64,000 bases of DNA from Spirochaetia bacterium (GTDB lineage Bacteria > Spirochaetota > Spirochaetia > Treponematales > Treponemataceae): NCBI GenBank assembly GCA_900767955.1, contig CAAGBC010000031.1:7104-71103 (forward strand), written 5' to 3'. The notes under the pieces are model-generated. The model made no database searches. It was not told where the DNA came from and worked only from the letters and a program-made list of their open reading frames with translations. This document shows positions 60,655-64,000 of the stretch, one piece after another; the stretch's first letter is position 1, and the number at the start of each line of letters is the position of its first letter. Made by a program: the position numbers and the translations under genes.

Positions 60655-60936
60655 ATGCAAAATTACCTTGATGATTTTAGAATGAATGTAAAATATTACA
60701 GAGAAAAGTTGGGAATATCTCAGACTCAGCTTTCTATTATTTGTGATTGCGGAACAGGAACTATTGGAGGTATTGAATCTGGAAAAGCAAAACCTTCTTT
60801 TGATATGATGATAAAAATCGCACAAGCACTCAAGGTAACTCCAGCTGATTTATTTATTCGTGACATTTCTAAAAGCAAATCCCAATTAAAACAAGAACTA
60901 AAAACGCTTTTTGATTCATTTCTGGGGAAATTTTAA
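60655..60936 (+). CDS. XRE-family HTH regulator
   Basis: A protein of 93 residues. The helix-turn-helix spans about 9-65: NVKYYREKLGISQTQLSIIC, then GTIGGIESGKAKPSFDMMIK and ALKVTPADLF. A short Lys-rich helix ends the protein. It likely represses the divergent surface lipoprotein gene and itself through the TCTCGAT boxes between them. Its ATG has at best a GAGAG before it. Confidence 0.85.
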   Translation: MQNYLDDFRMNVKYYREKLGISQTQLSIICDCGTGTIGGIESGKAKPSFDMMIKIAQALKVTPADLFIRDISKSKSQLKQELKTLFDSFLGKF

Positions 60937-60950
60937 ACTTTCTGAAAATT

Positions 60951-61056
60951 CTGGCGTAGGCGTGGAGCTGTGGGCGAAAGCCCAGTGTTTGCGAAAGCAA
61001 ATACCGAGCCTCTGGCGGGCAGCGGAAGGCCGTGTTTGGGAATGCGCTGCCCCGTA
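60951..61056. ncRNA. GC-rich structured element of unknown type
   Basis: About 64% G+C (67 of 104 bases counted from 60951 to 61054) in a genome near one third. It can fold into TGGGC-GAAA-GCCCA (60971-60984), an 8-bp stem GTGTTTGC-GAAA-GCAAATAC (60985-61004), both with GNRA tetraloops and directly adjacent, and GGGCAGCG/CGCTGCCC (61017-61052). AGGC (60958-60961) can pair with GCCT (61008-61011) to enclose the first two stems in a three-way junction. No T run follows. It lies between two convergent genes. It may be a structured RNA or an interspersed repeat. Confidence 0.45.
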
Positions 61057-61083
61057 AAAAAATATTATTTTAATAGAAGAAAG

Positions 61084-61698
61084 TTAGAAATTCATGCAGA
61101 AGCCGAAAGATGGAACGAAGGAAAATTTGAAGTATTTATCGTAATCTGTTACGGTTTCTTTTCCGTTTACGTCGATTGAGGACTTGGCACAGTATGGGTC
61201 AAAGTTGAATCTGATTCCTAACACTGGTGTACAACGGCGGTGGGCAACAAATTTGAATCTTAAGTCTAATCCAAAGCCTAAGAAAAAGTTATTAATATCT
61301 TCATCGATGTATTCTTTTACTCCATCTACGACAACTTCTTTGGATTTTGTGCTAGATGATGTTGCAATGTGTAAGCCTAAACCTGCAAGAACTGTAAAAT
61401 TTTCACTTAAGTTTGCGCCTATTGCAGGGCCAACTAAAAAATCTAGGCTCATGTATTCATTTGTGTAAACTGACATTGATTCAAAAAATCCGAAACAGAG
61501 TTTTTCACCAAATACATTGTAGTTTGAAATCATAAATGGGGTTAAATCTGTTTCTGATTTTATAGAACGAACTCCATCTACTGAAGAATCAATTCTCTGT
61601 AGTGGAACGCCTAAAGAAATTGAAAAATCAGATGCATCTGCAAAAGCTGTTGTTGATAGCACAATGGCCATACTTAATAAAATAAACAATTTTTTCAT
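61084..61698 (-). CDS. Small outer-membrane beta-barrel-like protein
   Basis: A protein of 204 residues with a signal peptide (MKKLFILLSMAIVLSTTAFA). The mature part alternates polar and hydrophobic residues in strands (FLVGPAIGANLSENFTVLAG, FLGFGLDLRFKFVAH) and ends in a terminal Phe (FGFCMNF), the usual outer-membrane insertion signal. The size fits an 8-strand barrel. No family name is recognised. It is followed by the GC-rich element. Confidence 0.72.
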   Translation of the reverse strand: MKKLFILLSMAIVLSTTAFADASDFSISLGVPLQRIDSSVDGVRSIKSETDLTPFMISNYNVFGEKLCFGFFESMSVYTNEYMSLDFLVGPAIGANLSENFTVLAGLGLHIATSSSTKSKEVVVDGVKEYIDEDINNFFLGFGLDLRFKFVAHRRCTPVLGIRFNFDPYCAKSSIDVNGKETVTDYDKYFKFSFVPSFGFCMNF

Positions 61699-61800
61699 AA
61701 TTTTGTCTTCTCCGTAAAAGTTAATAAACTTCTTGTTTAAAGTTATTTTTGTGTTGATTTAATTGTGCAATAATTATTTTAATTTGGCAATCCATTTTGT

Positions 61801-61820
61801 AAAAAAGTAACCGAAGTTAC
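61801..61820 (-). terminator. Terminator of the LuxR-type gene
   Basis: Minus strand GTAAC-TTCG-GTTAC with a UUCG tetraloop, followed by six T. Confidence 0.65.
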
Positions 61821-61844
61821 GGGCGTATTTTGTATAGACAGAGA

Positions 61845-62621
61845 TTAGTATTTGAGTTTGTAATGACACAAAATCATTTTTAATGTGGAAATATTTTTGC
61901 AACCAAAAATTTCTAAACAACATGACATTTCTTTTTTAACTAATGATAAGCTGCAATTGAATTTTGATGCAATTTGATTGTAAGAAAGATTGTTTACAAT
62001 AAATGAAATTAAAAAATCTGATTGTCGTTTTGATAAATTATATTCGCTTAATGAAATATCTTTTCCAACATTTGGTAAATTAATGTTTTTTGACAAATAA
62101 AGATTGGAGTTCAACAAAGGCATTATGGTCTGAAATTTTTCTTCGTAAAATAATTTTAATGATATTATCACACATAAAAAAAACAAAGTTTCTGCATAAG
62201 CCATTACAAAATGAACTATGCCATAAACATAACATCCTAAAAGCGTAAATAACCAGACTGGTAAGGAAGAAATGATAATAATTTTTTTTGCTTTTATAGA
62301 AAGCGTGTCATTAAAATAAATAATAACAATTAATAAAACATATAAAAAAGCACCTAATGTTTCGTGTGTTGTTAAAGTAGTTGAAATTATTTGTGGAATT
62401 AAAACAAAATACATAAATATTTTGTGTGAAGGAAAAATAAAAAGCAAAAGTGCAAAAAAAGCTGAAAAAATATTTATAACAGGAATTGTAATTGTTGGAT
62501 ATGGAACCACAGATTTATAAACATTTGGGTCGGTAAAATATAAACTACAAAAAACACCTAACAAAAGAATTATAAATGCAGCTAATGCAATAAATCGGAC
62601 AGGATTAATCTTTTTTAACAT
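61845..62621 (-). CDS. Membrane-anchored LuxR-type transcriptional regulator
   Basis: A protein of 258 residues: about six membrane spans in residues 8-155, a short linker, then a C-terminal helix-turn-helix (about 190-255) with LSKRQSDFLISFIVNNLSYN, QIASKFNCSLSLVKKEMSCC and a closing helix, as in the GerE/LuxR fold. No phosphorylation domain is present. Membrane input plus LuxR output suggests signal sensing in the bilayer. Its targets are unknown; nearby envelope genes are candidates. Confidence 0.75.
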   Translation of the reverse strand: MLKKINPVRFIALAAFIILLLGVFCSLYFTDPNVYKSVVPYPTITIPVINIFSAFFALLLFIFPSHKIFMYFVLIPQIISTTLTTHETLGAFLYVLLIVIIYFNDTLSIKAKKIIIISSLPVWLFTLLGCYVYGIVHFVMAYAETLFFLCVIISLKLFYEEKFQTIMPLLNSNLYLSKNINLPNVGKDISLSEYNLSKRQSDFLISFIVNNLSYNQIASKFNCSLSLVKKEMSCCLEIFGCKNISTLKMILCHYKLKY

Positions 62622-62711
62622 AATTTAAATTATATCATTAAGATAATATTGTCAACGAATTATAGGCCCCTGTAAAATTTTCTGTGTAAATGGCTGACAA
62701 AATATGATACT

Positions 62712-62786
62712 CTATAAGGAGGAGTACAATGTTGCCCAAGAAAAACAAAAGGCACAGGCTTTTAAAAACAAAAATCGTTTTTTCAT
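62712..62786 (-). pseudogene. Truncated copy of the small-lipoprotein family
   Basis: A 24-codon frame behind TAGGAG that starts MKKRFLFLKACAFCFSW. Its first eight codons are almost identical to the gene at 63280-63753, and a later TTTTGTTTTTCTTGGG stretch matches the same gene's signal region, so this is a gene copy with most of its length deleted. Its ATG lies 2 nt past the stop of the gene at 62788-63267. Confidence 0.55.
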
Positions 62787-62791
62787 ATTAA
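62729..62791 (+). CDS. Possible 20-residue peptide antisense to the truncated lipoprotein copy
   Basis: ATG 62729 follows AGGAGG by 6 nt and opens 20 codons (MLPKKNKRHRLLKTKIVFSY), very basic. The ribosome site is perfect, but no clear promoter is seen and the frame is the reverse of a gene remnant, so chance is likely. Confidence 0.2.
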   Translation: MLPKKNKRHRLLKTKIVFSY

Positions 62792-63267
62792 ATACTCCTA
62801 TGTAAACAATAAGTAAATACTGAATCTAAAGTATCGCCATTTGAATTTTCTAACAAAACAGATTCTTTTGTTAAACAAGGCATATTAGCTTTCAGTTCAT
62901 TTATATTTAATTCTTCTGTATAAATTTCATTTTCAACTTCAACTTGAAAATATATGTTCACATTTCTTGTGTCATTAAAAACAGAACCACCTATAGGAAT
63001 TCTAAATACATTAAAAGATTCATCATTGTTTACTAATTTTTCATCTTTTACCCATTGAAAAATTTCTTCATCCGTAACTTCAGAGCAAGTTCTTAATGAT
63101 GGAATCTTTAATTTTTCACTTTTACACTGCACCATTATTTTAGAATTATTTGGATTCTTAATAATCAAATAAGTACCAAAAATCTCTTGAACCCCGAAAT
63201 TCCCATCACAAGCAAAAAACAAAAATAACACTAACACAGTCAATAAAAATAAAATTCTTTTTTTCAT
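62788..63267 (-). CDS. Small lipoprotein, tandem paralogue 1
   Basis: A protein of 159 residues with signal peptide and lipobox LFFAC (near residue 20). The mature part shares order and wording with the gene just upstream: GTYLIIKNP, CKSEKLKIPS, FRIPIGGSVFNDTRNVNIYF, then QVEVENEIYTEEL and DSVFTYCLH at the end. Function is unknown. It is part of a run of related genes separated by 12 nt or so with the same spacer. Confidence 0.75.
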   Translation of the reverse strand: MKKRILFLLTVLVLFLFFACDGNFGVQEIFGTYLIIKNPNNSKIMVQCKSEKLKIPSLRTCSEVTDEEIFQWVKDEKLVNNDESFNVFRIPIGGSVFNDTRNVNIYFQVEVENEIYTEELNINELKANMPCLTKESVLLENSNGDTLDSVFTYCLHRSI

Positions 63268-63279
63268 ATTAAATAGTTC

Positions 63280-63753
63280 CTATAAGGATAAATGTAACTT
63301 AAATGTAAATATTGCTGATAAAATTTTTCCGTCTTTCGATTTTAGTTTGAAAAAAAATTTATCTATATCATTTTCTTTTTTTGTGTATAAAGTATCAATA
63401 AATAATTCTCCAGTGTAATTTTCTCCCTCTATATCAACTTGAAAAAAAATATTCACATTTGTGTGATCATCAATTGTGAATCCTGTTGGTATATAAAAAA
63501 TTTTATATGTATTATTATCATCAATTAAGTTCTTATTTTTCAAATATGAAAAATGTTCATCATCATTGACAAATATACATTCTGTTGATTTTGAAACTTC
63601 CAACTTTTCTGATTCACAAAAAACTCTAATATCAGAAGTATCAACATCATCTATTAATAAATAAGTATCTCTAACCTCTTTCACACACATAAATTCACAC
63701 CCAAGAAACAAAAACGGTAATAACAACATTAAAAACAAAAATCGTTTTTTCAT
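63280..63753 (-). CDS. Small lipoprotein, tandem paralogue 2
   Basis: A protein of 157 residues with signal peptide and lipobox FLFLGC (near residue 19). It parallels the downstream paralogue: DTYLLIDDVD, CESEKLEVSK, FYIPTGFTIDDHTNVNIFF, QVDIEGENYTGEL, SAIFTFKLHLSL. The two are clearly related but well diverged, so the duplication is old, or the genes evolve fast as surface proteins often do. Start ATG behind GGAGATG. Confidence 0.75.
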   Translation of the reverse strand: MKKRFLFLMLLLPFLFLGCEFMCVKEVRDTYLLIDDVDTSDIRVFCESEKLEVSKSTECIFVNDDEHFSYLKNKNLIDDNNTYKIFYIPTGFTIDDHTNVNIFFQVDIEGENYTGELFIDTLYTKKENDIDKFFFKLKSKDGKILSAIFTFKLHLSL

Positions 63754-63756
63754 ATA

Positions 63757-63873
63757 TTACATCTCCATAATCAATTTAAATACAGAATCATCAACAGTAT
63801 TAATTTGAATATTGTTGTACAATTCAATAACAGTTTCTACATAACTAAGCCTGACAAATTTTATGGATAGAGA
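63757..63873 (-). pseudogene. C-terminal remnant of a further small lipoprotein
   Basis: An open frame with no start codon reads RLSYVETVIELYNN and INTVDDSVFKLIMEM to a stop at 63757. The end matches the paralogue ending DTLDSVFTYCLH, and it is preceded by a stop. It is probably a decayed third copy. Confidence 0.4.
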
Positions 63874-64000
63874 TTAATCTTGTATCCAATCAAGGATTGT
63901 ATATGACCCGTCTGCATTGTATTGATATACTTGTTGTTCCTTGTAATCTAATTTGTATATTTGTGGTGTATTGGATTTATCCCATTTTAATGTTACTGCA
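63874..64000 (-). CDS. C-terminal end of an unknown protein (partial)
   Basis: A frame that enters from the right edge and ends at a stop at 63874. It reads AVTLKWDKSNTPQIYKLDYK and then QVYQYNADGSYTILDWIQD. The composition is like an exported strand-rich protein; family unknown. The 5' end is outside the window. Confidence 0.5.
   Translation of the reverse strand, partial: AVTLKWDKSNTPQIYKLDYKEQQVYQYNADGSYTILDWIQD

Noticed and set aside
60970..61179. A 69-codon frame through the GC-rich element
   Set aside because: It runs through palindromes and into the opposing outer-membrane protein gene, has no ribosome site and no protein-like pattern.
1..64000. tRNA, rRNA, transposase, phage or toxin-antitoxin genes
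   Set aside because: I looked for cloverleaf-like GTTCGA stems, rRNA-like GC-rich conserved blocks and recombinase motifs and saw none. A tRNAscan or Infernal run would settle this.

Overview
The window is 64 kb of AT-rich DNA (roughly one third G+C by eye) that looks like the chromosome of a host-associated spirochaete, most probably a Treponema. The support is a large membrane-anchored TPR protein resembling the spirochaete flagellar collar protein FlcA, sigma-28-type promoters (TAAA-N15/16-CCGATAA), many relaxed-lipobox lipoproteins, a BspA-like leucine-rich-repeat surface protein, a sodium-pump decarboxylase operon, and a SufBDS-SufU iron-sulfur operon. I saw no transposase, phage genes, CRISPR array, rRNA or tRNA.

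Layout. 1-3.2 kb: the end of a suf operon (sufB partial, sufD, sufS, sufU, all overlapping or coupled). 3.2-4.9 kb: an exonuclease with a BRCT-like tail and an RsmI-family methyltransferase on the minus strand. 5-8.6 kb: hflK-hflC plus an unknown membrane protein. 8.7-10.3 kb: a stand-alone acyl-CoA carboxyltransferase behind a strong promoter with an embedded dyad operator. 10.8-13.1 kb: corA with a structured leader that holds a small ORF, then an FGE-sulfatase-fold protein. 13.1-15.6 kb: a phosphoesterase and hisC, flanked by four copies of a 154-bp hairpin-rich repeat. 15.8-20.6 kb: an unknown 627-residue protein, ssb, and a U32 peptidase. 20.7-28.1 kb: envelope proteins and the FlcA-like protein with internal tandem repeats. 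28.2-35 kb: a sigma-28-type CBM48 protein, lnt, an HU protein, rpsT, a zinc ribbon, plsC, and a JAB-DinG helicase fusion. 35-39.2 kb: oadGAB, whose alpha subunit has three biotin domains. 39.3-48.1 kb: ABC-F, DEAD-box helicase, rlmK-like methylase, yajC-secD-secF. 48.2-55.9 kb: TPR lipoproteins, a lytic transglycosylase, an OmpA protein, a LUD protein, a sugar-ABC ATPase. 56-64 kb: an accessory region with a DUF234 ATPase, a repeat-rich BspA-like lipoprotein divergent from a small XRE regulator, a GC-rich structured element, an outer-membrane protein, a membrane-bound LuxR-type regulator, and a decaying tandem family of small lipoproteins.

How it fits together. The carboxyltransferase (12S-like) and the OadA protein (5S-like part fused to three 1.3S-like biotin domains) together hold all parts of a methylmalonyl-CoA:oxaloacetate transcarboxylase, while OadB and OadG supply a Na+ pump. 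The most unusual items are the triplicated biotin domains, the 154-bp repeat array around hisC, the GC-rich two-tetraloop element at about 61.0 kb, the XRE/BspA control region with four TCTCGAT boxes, and several genes whose -10 box lies 6-7 nt before an SD-less ATG, which suggests leaderless transcripts. All assignments come from reading the sequence; no database search was possible.
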